A stretch of 64,000 bases of DNA, taken from assembly GCF_900110555.1 (NCBI RefSeq), contig NZ_FOEE01000004.1:1-64000 (forward strand), read 5' to 3'. The DNA is from Trujillonella endophytica. GTDB lineage: Bacteria > Actinomycetota > Actinomycetes > Mycobacteriales > Geodermatophilaceae. The notes beneath the pieces are model-generated. The model was given only the letters and a program-made list of their open reading frames with translations, had not been told where the DNA came from and did no database searches. Within the stretch, counting starts at the first letter, position 1; every line of letters begins with the position of its first letter. This document shows positions 8,234 to 16,635 of this stretch, one piece after another. A program made the position numbers and the translations under genes.

Positions 8234-8929
8234 TCAGCGCAGGTGCTCGCCGAAGAAGGCGAGGATGCGCTGCCAGGCGTCCTCGGCCTCCGGCCGCGAG
8301 TAGGCCAGCCCCGCCGTCCGCTCCACGAACCGCAGCGGGGCCGGCGTCCCCCAGTCGTTCATGAACGAGTGGCCGACCCCCGGGTACTCCTTGACGTCGG
8401 AGGCCACGCCGCCGGAGGCCAGCCGCTCCTCGAGCTCGGCCGCCGCCCCCTTCAGCATCCGGTCCTTCGCGCCGTAGCTGGCGACCGTCGGGCAGGCGCG
8501 GGAGAGCTCCTCCTTGTTCGGCGGCCAGATGCCGTAGTTCGGGGCCGCCGCGTCGAAGGTGCCGCTCGGCGCGGTCAGCAGGGCGAAGCCGCCGCCCATG
8601 CAGAACCCGACCGAGCCGACCTTTCCGGTGCAGCGCGCGTCGGCGCGCAGGTGCGCGGCGGCGGCGAGGACGTCGTCCACCGCTGGGCCGCGCCCGTCCT
8701 GCAGCGACTTGAGCGTGGAGACCACGCACCGGAGCCGGTTGCCCCGGCGGAACAGCGCCGGAGCGATGGCGAGGTACCCGTTGGCGGCGAAGCGGTCGGT
8801 GATCCGCCGGACGTCGGCGCCGAGGCCGAAGGCGTCGTGCACGATCACGACCCCCGGCCACGGGCCCGGGCCCTCCGGCTCGGCGGAGTACCCGGGCAGC
8901 GGTCCGGCGGGCGCGTCGAACGTCGTCAT
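8234..8929 (-). CDS. Dienelactone hydrolase family protein
   Basis: The 231-aa product is an alpha/beta hydrolase of the dienelactone hydrolase family, whose model members open the lactone ring in chlorocatechol degradation with a Cys-Asp-His triad. All three are visible: the Cys nucleophile in GFCMGGG, Asp in YGAKDRM and His in GVGHSFMN. The start strand GVVIVHDAFGL contains the oxyanion region. Length is normal. The ATG at 8929 was chosen because it opens directly into the domain (MTTFDAPAGPLPGYSAEPEG). It lies 56 bp downstream of the CoA-transferase gene on the same strand and may share its transcript. The substrate is unknown; many such proteins are general esterases. Confidence 0.88.
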   Translation of the reverse strand: MTTFDAPAGPLPGYSAEPEGPGPWPGVVIVHDAFGLGADVRRITDRFAANGYLAIAPALFRRGNRLRCVVSTLKSLQDGRGPAVDDVLAAAAHLRADARCTGKVGSVGFCMGGGFALLTAPSGTFDAAAPNYGIWPPNKEELSRACPTVASYGAKDRMLKGAAAELEERLASGGVASDVKEYPGVGHSFMNDWGTPAPLRFVERTAGLAYSRPEAEDAWQRILAFFGEHLR

Positions 8930-8985
8930 CGGCACACCGGCATCCTGGCCGACCCGCAGGTCGGCCGCGCGGCGGGCCGGGTCGC

Positions 8986-10221
8986 TCAGGCGGCCGGGAC
9001 GGGCAGCCGGACGGTGCCCTCCCCCGCGAGCCGGCCGATCTCGGCGGCCGAGAGGCCCAGCACCTCGGCCAGCGCCCACTCGGTGTCCGCGCCGAAGTCC
9101 GGCGCGGGCGCCGGCGGCACGTAGCGGGAGTCCCAGCGCAGCGGGGAGGTGCCGGTCAGCATCGGGCCGATGCCCTGCTGGTCGACCTCGATGAGCACGT
9201 CGGTCTCCTCGCCGCGCCGGAAGGCGGCCACGACCTCCGACGGCGAGCGGAACTCCCCCACCATCACGCGGGTCTCGGCCGCGGCGGCGAGCACCTGCTC
9301 GCCGGTGTGCCGGGCGAACCACGGCGCGAGCACCGCCTCGATGAGCGCCCGGTTCTCGAAGCGGACCCCCTCGACGTCGAAGTCCGCGCCGTGCACGCCC
9401 GACAGCGCCTCGAAGACCGCGGCCGTGCCGGTCATGCCCACCAGGTCTCGCCACTGCTGGCGGGTGATGGCGACGGCGATGACCCGGCGGCCGTCGGCGC
9501 AGGCGAAGTCCACGCCGAACGCGCCGTACATGTGGTTGCCCAGGCGCGGGCGGTCCTGACCGCGCTCGGTGACCTCGGCCAGCCAGCCCAGGCTCGCCAC
9601 GTGCGCGGCGGCGACGTCGGCCAGCGCCAGGTCGATCCGCGAGCCGCGGCCGTCGACCCGCCGCCGGTGCAGCCCGGCGAGGAGGCCGGAGACGGCGAGC
9701 AGTCCGGTGGCGATGTCCCACGCCGGGAGCACGTGGTTGACGGGGCGGTCGACGTCGGCCGGGCGGGTGAGCATGGGGACGCCGTAGCGCGGGTTGACCG
9801 CGTAGTCCATGGCGGGGCGGCCGTCGGCGTAGCCCTGGATGTGCACGTGCACCAGGTCGGGGCGGCGGGCGCTCAGCGCGTCGTAGGAGAAGAACCGGCG
9901 GCCGATCGTGTTGTCCACGAACAACCCGGCGCCCTCGCCCGGGGCGGTGATCAGCGCGGCGGCGAGCTCCTGGCCGGCCGGGGAGCGGAAGTCCACGGCC
10001 ACCGACCGCACGCCCTTGTTCAGCCCGGCCCAGAACAGGCTGCGGCCGTTGCGGGCCAGCGGCCAGCGGCCCATGTCGGCGGGCCCGCCGGCCGGGTCCA
10101 GCCGGATCACGTCCGCGCCCATCTGGGCCAGGGTCAGCCCGGCGAGCGGCCCCGCGACGAAGCTGGTCGACGTCACGACGCGCAGCCCCTGCAGGGGGCC
10201 CGCGCCCGTCTCCTCGGTCAT
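8986..10221 (-). CDS. CaiB/BaiF family CoA-transferase
   Basis: The 411-aa product is a family III CoA-transferase, which moves CoA between carboxylic acids through an Asp-bound anhydride. The N-terminal signature GLRVVTSTSFVAGPLAGLTLAQMGADVIRLD (in two blocks, about 12-42) is typical, as is the RIDLALADVAAAHVA region where the catalytic Asp lies. The final third closes the interlocked-dimer fold. It is the last but one gene of a minus-strand run: CitE-like lyase, MaoC-like hydratase, this transferase, then dienelactone hydrolase. CaiB-type transferase plus MaoC hydratase plus CitE lyase is the enzyme set used for mesaconate-type C5 acids, so a mesaconate, citramalate or itaconate CoA-transferase is a reasonable inference. 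Confidence 0.88.
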   Translation of the reverse strand: MTEETGAGPLQGLRVVTSTSFVAGPLAGLTLAQMGADVIRLDPAGGPADMGRWPLARNGRSLFWAGLNKGVRSVAVDFRSPAGQELAAALITAPGEGAGLFVDNTIGRRFFSYDALSARRPDLVHVHIQGYADGRPAMDYAVNPRYGVPMLTRPADVDRPVNHVLPAWDIATGLLAVSGLLAGLHRRRVDGRGSRIDLALADVAAAHVASLGWLAEVTERGQDRPRLGNHMYGAFGVDFACADGRRVIAVAITRQQWRDLVGMTGTAAVFEALSGVHGADFDVEGVRFENRALIEAVLAPWFARHTGEQVLAAAAETRVMVGEFRSPSEVVAAFRRGEETDVLIEVDQQGIGPMLTGTSPLRWDSRYVPPAPAPDFGADTEWALAEVLGLSAAEIGRLAGEGTVRLPVPAA

Positions 10222-10287
10222 GTCGATCTCCTCCGTGGCCCCGCCGCGCGGGCGGTCGCCGTTCCCGGCCCCCGTGCGGGGGCCGGC

Positions 10288-11277
10288 TCACATCAGGACG
10301 CTGAGCCGCCAGTCCAGGACCGGCCGCGGCTCGCCGGCCGGGTCGTCGGCGTCGGCGTCGGCGGTGACGACCGACCGCAGCCCGACGACGGACGGGCCGC
10401 CGTCCAGCGGGCGGACGTCCTCGACGGTCACCACGCTGCGCAGGGTGTCGCCCTCGTGCACCGGGCCTGTGTGGTCGCAGCCCGCCCAGCCCAGGAACAG
10501 GGCGACCCCGGGCAGCGCCCGCGTCAGCTGCGCGGCGGCGAGGCCGATCGTGTGGCCGCCGTAGACCAGGCGGCGCCCGCCCGCGGCGCGCGCGTCGTGG
10601 TGCACCTGCGCGACGTTGAGCGTCAGCCGGGCCAGCTCCGGGGCGCTGGACACGACGTCGCCGCCGACGACGTCGACCTGCGTCCCCACCTCGGGCACCG
10701 GGGGCCGCGGCGCCAGCGGCCGCAGGTCCAGCCCGGCCAGCGCCGCGGTGACGTCGACCGGGTCGGCGCCGATCGCGGCGAGGTCGTCGGCGTGCCCGGT
10801 GTCGGCACCCTCGGGCGACAGCGGGAGCATCGCGCAGCGGTGGAAGTCGAGGACCGCGTCACCGCGCTGGTCGCGGGTGGTGATGTGCAGGGCGGCCAGC
10901 CCCGTCCGCGGGCGACCCTCACGGGTGGCGTTCTGCTTGAGCCCCACCACCTCGGTGCGGGTGTACAGGGTGTCGCCGAGGGCGGGGAACCGCCGGAAGA
11001 CCAGGCCCCGGTAGAAGAGGTTGGCCCGGACGAAGTGGGTGACCACGGTCGACTGCCCGATCGCGACGTCCCAGACGTGGGCCGGGTGGGCCAGCGCCCC
11101 GCGGCCGGTGACCGCCGAGGCGAGCTCGGCGTCCGTGGCCAGCGGCAGCCGGTCGCCGAGCACCGCCTGGTGGACGGCGGCGGCGCCGGCGGTCAGCGTG
11201 ACGCCGGGCGCGGTGTCGAACACCTGGCCGTGGCGCAACTCGTCGAAGTAGGGCCCGCGGGCCTCCACCCGGCTCAC
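10288..11277 (-). CDS. MaoC-like double-hotdog acyl-CoA hydratase (mesaconyl-CoA hydratase-like)
   Basis: This 329-aa protein has two hotdog-fold halves. The first begins GPYFDELRHGQVFDTAPGVTLT, and the second carries the MaoC-type segment LVYGGHTIGLAAAQLTRALPG. Size and layout match FAS1-like dehydratases such as mesaconyl-C4-CoA hydratase. It should add water to, or remove water from, an unsaturated acyl-CoA. The start is a GTG at 11277 that overlaps the stop of the upstream CitE-like gene (GTGA), which points to translational coupling and a shared pathway. The substrate is inferred from the neighbours (CoA-transferase and lyase), not from active-site residues. Confidence 0.82.
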   Translation of the reverse strand: MSRVEARGPYFDELRHGQVFDTAPGVTLTAGAAAVHQAVLGDRLPLATDAELASAVTGRGALAHPAHVWDVAIGQSTVVTHFVRANLFYRGLVFRRFPALGDTLYTRTEVVGLKQNATREGRPRTGLAALHITTRDQRGDAVLDFHRCAMLPLSPEGADTGHADDLAAIGADPVDVTAALAGLDLRPLAPRPPVPEVGTQVDVVGGDVVSSAPELARLTLNVAQVHHDARAAGGRRLVYGGHTIGLAAAQLTRALPGVALFLGWAGCDHTGPVHEGDTLRSVVTVEDVRPLDGGPSVVGLRSVVTADADADDPAGEPRPVLDWRLSVLM

Positions 11278-12170
11278 AGCGCCGCGCCCCTGCCGGCGCG
11301 GGCGAGGACCGACCGCGCCCGGACGGCGAGCGCCTCGTCGAGCATCTGCCCGTCGAGGGACACCGCGCCCGCGCCCGCGGCCGTCGCCTCGTCCATGGCG
11401 GCGAGGACCCGGCGGGCCCACTCCAGCTGCTCGGCCGAGGGGGTGAAGATGCGCGTGGCGTCGGCGACCTGGGCGGGGTGGATGACCCAGGTGCCGTCGA
11501 AGCCGTGCCGGCGCGCGCGGTCGCGGTCGGCGAGGAACGTCTCGTCGGCGGCGACCGACAGCCAGGGCCCGTCGATCAGCTGCCGCCGGCCGGCCCGCGC
11601 GGCGGCCACGACCGCGCTGCGGACCGGGTCCCAGGCGGCCGGGTCGCCGTCGGGGTCGCGGCCGAGGTCGGCGGCCAGGTCGGCATAGCCGACGACCAGC
11701 GCGCGGAGCAGGTCGCTGGCCGCGACGACGGCGTCCAGGGAACGCAGCGCGGCCGCCGACTCGACGAGCGCATCCAGCCGGATCACCGGCGCCGGGGAGC
11801 CGGCAGCTGCCCGCTCGGCCCGCGCGCCCCGGACCAGCCGGTCGACGACGTGCAGTTCGACCGCCGAGTCGACCTTCGGCACGACCAGGGTCACCGGTGC
11901 CTGCGCCGCCGCGACCACGTCGAGCACGTCGCGGTGGCACCAGGCCGAGCCGACCTGGTTCACCCGGACCGCGAGCGATCCGGCCCGGCCCGCGGCCGCG
12001 ACGACCTCGCGGACCCGGGCGCGAGCGGCGCCCTTCGCCGCGGGGGCGACGGCGTCCTCGAGGTCGAGGACCACCTCGTCGACGTCCGCGGCGAGGGCCT
12101 TGTCGACCTTGCGCTGGTCCGAGGCCGGCACCACGAGGCAGACCCGGGGTGCCGGGGGCGCGGCGGTCAT
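11274..12170 (-). CDS. CitE-like CoA ester lyase (HpcH/HpaI aldolase family)
   Basis: The 298-aa product belongs to the CitE branch of the HpcH/HpaI TIM-barrel aldolases, which cleave or form beta-hydroxyacyl-CoA thioesters (citryl-, malyl-, citramalyl-CoA). Diagnostic parts are VVLDLEDAVAP (about residues 33-43), the Glu in RLDALVESAAAL and the Asp in VVGYADLAADLG, which with the first motif bind Mg2+. The conserved C-terminal GFDGTWVIHPAQV is also present. It is first in the coupled set with the MaoC-like gene (GTGA overlap). A citramalyl-CoA lyase producing acetyl-CoA and pyruvate would complete a mesaconate/itaconate route; malyl-CoA lyase is the alternative. Confidence 0.87.
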   Translation of the reverse strand: MTAAPPAPRVCLVVPASDQRKVDKALAADVDEVVLDLEDAVAPAAKGAARARVREVVAAAGRAGSLAVRVNQVGSAWCHRDVLDVVAAAQAPVTLVVPKVDSAVELHVVDRLVRGARAERAAAGSPAPVIRLDALVESAAALRSLDAVVAASDLLRALVVGYADLAADLGRDPDGDPAAWDPVRSAVVAAARAGRRQLIDGPWLSVAADETFLADRDRARRHGFDGTWVIHPAQVADATRIFTPSAEQLEWARRVLAAMDEATAAGAGAVSLDGQMLDEALAVRARSVLARAGRGAAL

Positions 12171-12224
12171 CGGGGCCCTGCCGTCTCGGGGAACCGCATC
12201 CGCCCACTCCTCGCGCTCGCCGGG

Positions 12225-12240
12225 CCCGCCGCGCGGCGGG
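12225..12240 (-). terminator. GC-rich perfect palindrome, possible terminator of the DUF4386 gene
   Basis: CCCGCCGCGCGGCGGG is a perfect 16-base palindrome in the 114-bp space downstream of the DUF4386 gene and upstream of the CitE-like gene. No U-tract follows it. Confidence 0.3.
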
Positions 12241-12284
12241 TGACCCGATCCTCCCCGACCGGCGGGGAGCGTTCGCGCGACGGG

Positions 12285-12965
12285 TCAGACCGTCGCGGGT
12301 ACCGGGGCCGCCGGCGCCGTCACCGGCCGCCGTGCCGGGCGGATCCCGCGGGTGATCAGGTGGACGGCCAGGCACACCTCCCAGGCGAGGATCGGGACGA
12401 CGAGCAGCCCGCCCACGCCCGAGATCCCGTCGGAGAGACCGAGCAGCTCCCCCGCGTTGGCCGCGGCCACCAGCGGCCCGCCGACCAGGCCCAGCACGGG
12501 GATGAACCGCGGCACCTGCCCCGAGCGGTACAGCAGCCAGGCGAGCACGAGCGTGTTGCCGCCGGCGCAGACGAGGCCGGGCCCCACCAGGAACGTCGCG
12601 TCGTGCACCGCGAGCAGGCCGTCGCGCACCCCGCCCGGGCCGGGGGTCGCCGTCGCGGCGAGGACGGCGACCACGCCCACCAGGACCACCCCGGCCTCCA
12701 GCGTGCGCAGCGCGACGTAGCCGAGCGCGAGCCCCTCGTGCTCCCCGCGCACGAGCGGGTACAGCACCACGGCCGTGCCGACGACGCCGAGCGCCAGGAC
12801 CACCTCCAGCAGCGCGGCCACGAGCACGGCGCTCTCGCCCCCGGCGCCCGGGACCGCTCCGGGCTCGAGCACCGACGCGTAGACCAGCGCGGCCGGGATC
12901 GAGGTCGCGTGCGTGACCAGGAACAGCACACCGGCCGTGCGGGCCGCTCGCCTCGTGGGGTCCAT
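12285..12965 (-). CDS. DUF4386 domain integral membrane protein
   Basis: This 226-aa protein is mostly hydrophobic, with about six predicted membrane spans. The N-terminus RRAARTAGVLFLVTHATSIP and the segment LALGYVALRTLEAGVVLVGV match the DUF4386 family, whose function is unknown. It is divergent from a TetR-family regulator whose palindromic sites lie in the shared promoter, so it is likely the regulator's target. Such pairs often answer to a small toxic or lipophilic ligand, but nothing here names it. Confidence 0.82.
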   Translation of the reverse strand: MDPTRRAARTAGVLFLVTHATSIPAALVYASVLEPGAVPGAGGESAVLVAALLEVVLALGVVGTAVVLYPLVRGEHEGLALGYVALRTLEAGVVLVGVVAVLAATATPGPGGVRDGLLAVHDATFLVGPGLVCAGGNTLVLAWLLYRSGQVPRFIPVLGLVGGPLVAAANAGELLGLSDGISGVGGLLVVPILAWEVCLAVHLITRGIRPARRPVTAPAAPVPATV

Positions 12966-12983
12966 GGGGCCTCCTCATTCGGA

Positions 12984-13034
12984 GGTGTACGGCGTACACC
13001 AATGGGGGAGGACGCTAGGTGTACGGTGTACGCC
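12984..13034. promoter_or_regulatory. Two TetR-type operators in the divergent promoter
   Basis: Site 1 (12984-13000) is the perfect palindrome GGTGTACG-G-CGTACACC. Site 2 (13018-13034), GGTGTACGGTGTACGCC, is the same sequence with two mismatches in the right arm. Their centres are 34 bp apart, about three helical turns. They lie between the DUF4386 gene and the tetR gene, so the TetR protein probably controls both. Confidence 0.75.
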
Positions 13035-13062
13035 TGTCAACCGGCACCACGAGAGGACGCCG

Positions 13063-13791
13063 ATGCCCCCCGCCGCGCCCCCGCGCCGCGAGCGCCTGGA
13101 CCGCGACCGCGTCCTGCGCGCGGCCGTCGCCCTCGCCGACGAGGCCGGCCTCGCCGCGGTGAGCATGCGTGGCCTGGCGCAGCACCTGGGCGTCGTCCCG
13201 ATGGCGCTGTACAAGCACGTGGCCGACAAGGACGAGCTGATCGGCGGGATGGTCGACGTCGTCCTCGGCGGGATCGAGCCGCCGGACCCGGCGCTGGGCT
13301 GGAAGGACGCCGTCCGCGAGCGGGTCCTCGCGGCCCGGCGGGCCGTACTGCGGCACCCCTGGGCGCGGCGGGCCATCGAGGCGAGCACGCGCCGGACGCC
13401 GGTCGTGCTCGGCCACATGGACGCCGTCGCGGGCGGGCTACGGGCCGGCGGCCTCTCCCCCGACCTGACCCACCACGTGATGCACGCGCTCGGCAACCGC
13501 ATCTGGGGGTTCAGCCCGGAGCTGTTCGAGGAGCCGGCGCCCGCGCACCCGCCGACGCCGGAGGAGCAGGAGGCGATGGCACGGGAGTTCGCGCAGCGCT
13601 TTCCGCACGTGCTGGAGATCGCCGTGGCCGCGACCGAGGGCGATCTCGGCCGGGTCGGCGGCGGCTGCGACGAGCAGTTCGAGTTCGAGTTCGCCCTCGA
13701 CCTGCTCCTGGACGGCGCCGAGCGGCTGCACCGGGCGGGCTGGACCTCCGCGGCCCGCCGGCCCGTTGCCCGGTCGTCGCAGCGGCCCTAG
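13063..13791 (+). CDS. TetR-family transcriptional regulator
   Basis: The 242-aa product starts with a TetR N-terminal helix-turn-helix (about 13-60: RDRVLRAAVALADEAGLAAVSMRGLAQHLGV split by the turn, then ALYKHVADKDEL). The C-terminal domain is of the TetR_C_1 kind found near tetracycline-repressor relatives. I chose the ATG at 13063, which follows GAGAGGA by about 6 bases; an upstream frame exists but crosses the operators. It should bind the two GTGTAC-type palindromes just upstream, repressing itself and the divergent DUF4386 gene. The ligand is unknown. Confidence 0.9.
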   Translation: MPPAAPPRRERLDRDRVLRAAVALADEAGLAAVSMRGLAQHLGVVPMALYKHVADKDELIGGMVDVVLGGIEPPDPALGWKDAVRERVLAARRAVLRHPWARRAIEASTRRTPVVLGHMDAVAGGLRAGGLSPDLTHHVMHALGNRIWGFSPELFEEPAPAHPPTPEEQEAMAREFAQRFPHVLEIAVAATEGDLGRVGGGCDEQFEFEFALDLLLDGAERLHRAGWTSAARRPVARSSQRP

Positions 13792-13880
13792 GCCGCGAGC
13801 CGCCGCCGGCCGGGTCCCGGCCGAGGGTCTCCCGGCGCTGCGGCACGGCAGCGACCGGATGCCCGCGGGATGCTGTCCGG

Positions 13881-14648
13881 ATGGCCGCCACCCGTACCAC
13901 CCCGTCGCGCGGCTGGCTCGTCACCGAGCCGGCCCGGGCGGGGCTGGACGCCTCCGCACTGCTGGCCACGTTCCCGCTGCTGGCCGCGGCCCCGCGGGGC
14001 GACGGCCACCCCGTGCTGGTGCTGCCCGGCCTGCTGACCGGTGATCCCGCCACGCTGGTGATGCGGGGTGTCCTGCGTTCGCTCGGCCACTCCGTGTCCG
14101 GGTGGAGCCTCGGCACCAACCGGGGACCCACGCACCACGTCGTCGGCCGGCTGCGCGACCAGCTCGACCGGCTGCACCGCGAGTCCGGCCGGCGGGTGAG
14201 CCTGGTCGGATGGAGCCTCGGCGGTCTGTACGCGCAGGAGCTGGCGCGCGCCGCCCCCGGCAAGGTCCGCGGGATCGTCACGCTCGGGACGCCCGTGGCG
14301 CGGAGGGCACCGTGGGTCCGTCGCGTGTCGAGGCTCGCCGACGCCGCGCCCCTGCCGGCCCCGGCGGGAGCGCTCCCCCGCGCCTGGGCCGAGCGGGGAC
14401 CCCTCCGCGTCCCGGCGACGTCGGTGTACACGCGCGCCGACGGGATCGTGCACTGGTCGGCGTGCCGGCACGTGCTGCGCGCCCGGCGGGAGAACGTGGA
14501 GGTGCGGGGCAGCCACCTGGGCCTCGGCGTCAACCCGGCGGTGCTCTGGCTGGTCGCCGACCGGCTCGGCACGCCCGAGGACGCCTGGCACCCGTTCCGG
14601 CCGCCGCTGGCGCTGCGCCCGTTCTTCCCGGCCCCCCGCGGCACCTAG
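13881..14648 (+). CDS. Alpha/beta hydrolase (lipase-like)
   Basis: The 255-aa product has the features of a serine lipase or esterase: the strand VLVLPGLLTGD, the nucleophile elbow GWSLGG (Ser near residue 113) and a late His in VRGSHLGLGVNP. The form resembles actinobacterial triacylglycerol lipase-like or PGAP1-like hydrolases that contain GWSLGG. No signal peptide is clear, although residues 25-35 are hydrophobic. Its end overlaps the convergent HSL-type hydrolase gene by 4 bases. Substrate not determinable. Confidence 0.82.
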   Translation: MAATRTTPSRGWLVTEPARAGLDASALLATFPLLAAAPRGDGHPVLVLPGLLTGDPATLVMRGVLRSLGHSVSGWSLGTNRGPTHHVVGRLRDQLDRLHRESGRRVSLVGWSLGGLYAQELARAAPGKVRGIVTLGTPVARRAPWVRRVSRLADAAPLPAPAGALPRAWAERGPLRVPATSVYTRADGIVHWSACRHVLRARRENVEVRGSHLGLGVNPAVLWLVADRLGTPEDAWHPFRPPLALRPFFPAPRGT

Positions 14649-15649
14649 CCGGCGAGCACCTCGCCGCGGCGGGTCGGGTGGCCGTCGTCGGCCCGGGCGG
14701 TGGGCTCCAGCGCGGCGTGCAGCTCGGCGCAGAGCTCGCCGAGCGCCTGCGGGGCGCTGCGGCACAGCTTCGGGAACGCGAGGAAGCCGTGCGGCATGCC
14801 GACGTAGGTCGTCGTCCGCACCGGGACGCCGGCCGCCTCCAGCACCGCGGCGTAGCGGAGGCCGTCGTCGCGGATGGGGTCGTGCTCGGCGACCTGGACC
14901 AGCGCCGGGGGCAGGCCGGCGTGATCGGCCGCCAGCAGCGGGGAGACGTAGGGGTCGCGCGGGTCCTGGCTGCCCAGGTAGTGGTCGCGGAAGGCCAGGA
15001 TCTCGGCCTCGTCGAGGATCGGCGCGTGCGCGTTCTCCCGGATCGACGGGCTGCCCAGGGTGAGGTCGGTGGCGGGGTAGATCAGCGCCTGCAGCGCGAT
15101 GCGGGGGCCGGAGCGGTCGCGGGCCATGAGCGCGACGACGGCCGACAGGTTGCCGCCGGCGCTGTCGCCCATGACGGCCAGCCGCTCGCCGTCTGCCCCG
15201 AACTCCGCGGCGCGGGCCGCGAGGTCGACCAGGGCCCGGTAGCAGTCCTCCGGAGCGGCCGGCCAGCGATGGGTGGGGGCGAGCCGGTAGTCGACCGACA
15301 CGACGACGGCGCCGACGGACCGCGCGACGTTGCTGCACAGCCAGTCGGCGGTGTCGAGGGCGCCGAGCACCCAGCCGCCGCCGTGGAAGTTCACGACCAG
15401 CGGCAGCGGTCCCTCCGCCGCCTCCGGCCGGTAGACGCGGACGGGCAGCGGGCCGGTCTCCCCCGCCGCCGTTGCGTCGGTGAGCCGGACACCGCCCGCG
15501 ACGGCACCGAGCATCAGGTCCAGCACCGGGTTGTGGCCGACGACCGTCTGCTGGGCCTTCCGGATCTTCTCGTCGTCCATCGTGGCGATCGAGTTGGCCG
15601 ACCGGAGCAGCCGCCCCAGGATCCGCACCCGCAGGTCCAGCCGTGCCAT
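14645..15649 (-). CDS. Alpha/beta hydrolase fold-3 (hormone-sensitive-lipase-like esterase)
   Basis: The 334-aa product is an HSL-family carboxylesterase. The oxyanion motif HGGGW is followed by the SVDYRLAP signature, the nucleophile GDSAGG, the Asp in EHDPIRDDG and the His in GMPHGF, all in the expected order. It should hydrolyse short-chain esters in the cytoplasm. The ATG at 15649 gives MARLDLRVRILGR, a normal amphipathic cap for the family. The neighbouring minus-strand gene is another alpha/beta hydrolase 60 bp upstream, so the two may be co-transcribed. Confidence 0.92.
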   Translation of the reverse strand: MARLDLRVRILGRLLRSANSIATMDDEKIRKAQQTVVGHNPVLDLMLGAVAGGVRLTDATAAGETGPLPVRVYRPEAAEGPLPLVVNFHGGGWVLGALDTADWLCSNVARSVGAVVVSVDYRLAPTHRWPAAPEDCYRALVDLAARAAEFGADGERLAVMGDSAGGNLSAVVALMARDRSGPRIALQALIYPATDLTLGSPSIRENAHAPILDEAEILAFRDHYLGSQDPRDPYVSPLLAADHAGLPPALVQVAEHDPIRDDGLRYAAVLEAAGVPVRTTTYVGMPHGFLAFPKLCRSAPQALGELCAELHAALEPTARADDGHPTRRGEVLAG

Positions 15650-15708
15650 GTCCGGTTCCTCTCGTCGACGACGCGTGGCCGCACCGTAGCGACTCCCGCG
15701 CGTTCCGG

Positions 15709-16581
15709 TCAGGCCGCGTCGACCGCGTCGACGTGCTCGCCGATCGCCCGGACGAGCGACGGCAGCACCGCCGCGCTCAGTGCATGGCCCATGCCCGGCA
15801 CCGGGACCAGGCGGGCGCCGCCGATCACCGCGGCGAGGTGCCGGGCGTGCGGCGGCGGGTTGACCGGGTCCTCGGGCGCCTCGACCACGAGCGTCGGCAC
15901 GGTCACCCGCGCCAGCTCCGCGCCCCGCGCGAGCCCCGACTGCTCGGCCAGCGCGTGCGCCGTCGAGGACACCGCCGTCCCGCTGTGCGCGATCACCCGC
16001 TCCTCCAGCGCGCGGAACTCCGCGGCGTCGAACGGCACCCCGTCGCCGTTGAGGATGCGCCAGTGCTCGACCCGCCAGTCCAGCTCGGCGGCCTCGTCGC
16101 GCGGCTCGCCCATCGTCTGCCACAGCGCGAGCAACCGGGGGTCGGGGCCGGGCAGGTCGGCGTCGCCCGTGCCGTCGGCGTCGGCGAGCCCCGCGCCCAG
16201 GGCCGAGGTCGCGAACACCGTGGCGCTGAGCAGCCGGTCGGGGTGGTCGAGCAGCAGCAGCTGCACGAGGGTGCCGCCCATCGACATGCCGACGACGTGC
16301 GCCCGCGCGATGCCCAGCCCGTCGAGCAGCCGGACGGCGTCGGTGGCCAGGTCGCGGAGCGCGTAGGGGCGGACGTCGAAGGCGCGGGTCGACCGCCCGG
16401 TGTCGCGGTGGTCGTAGCGGATCACCCGGTGCCGCTCGCCCAGGGCGTCGACGAGCTCGTCGGGCCAGGTGATCCCGCTGGCGTTGGCGCCCATGACCAA
16501 GAGCACCGGCGTCCCGTCGGGAGCGCCGCGCTCCTCGACCCAGAGCTCGGTGCCGGCGTCGACGCGGACCATGCGCTGCAC
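15709..16581 (-). CDS. Alpha/beta hydrolase
   Basis: The 290-aa product is a classical alpha/beta hydrolase: LLVMGANASGITWPDELVDAL (split about the oxyanion turn), YDHRDTGRST, the nucleophile elbow GMSMGG, Asp in VEAPEDPVNPP and His in GMGHAL. RYDHRDTGRS is common in aclacinomycin methylesterase (RdmC)-like and epoxide-hydrolase-like proteins. It may hydrolyse an ester or act on a polyketide-like substrate, but this cannot be read from the sequence. It lies between the HSL esterase and the FAD monooxygenase on the same strand with small gaps. Confidence 0.88.
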   Translation of the reverse strand: MQRMVRVDAGTELWVEERGAPDGTPVLLVMGANASGITWPDELVDALGERHRVIRYDHRDTGRSTRAFDVRPYALRDLATDAVRLLDGLGIARAHVVGMSMGGTLVQLLLLDHPDRLLSATVFATSALGAGLADADGTGDADLPGPDPRLLALWQTMGEPRDEAAELDWRVEHWRILNGDGVPFDAAEFRALEERVIAHSGTAVSSTAHALAEQSGLARGAELARVTVPTLVVEAPEDPVNPPPHARHLAAVIGGARLVPVPGMGHALSAAVLPSLVRAIGEHVDAVDAA

Positions 16582-16635
16582 CGGCCCACCCTGGCACCGG
16601 CGCCCCCGCCGCGTCGACGCGGTATGCCGGCCGGG

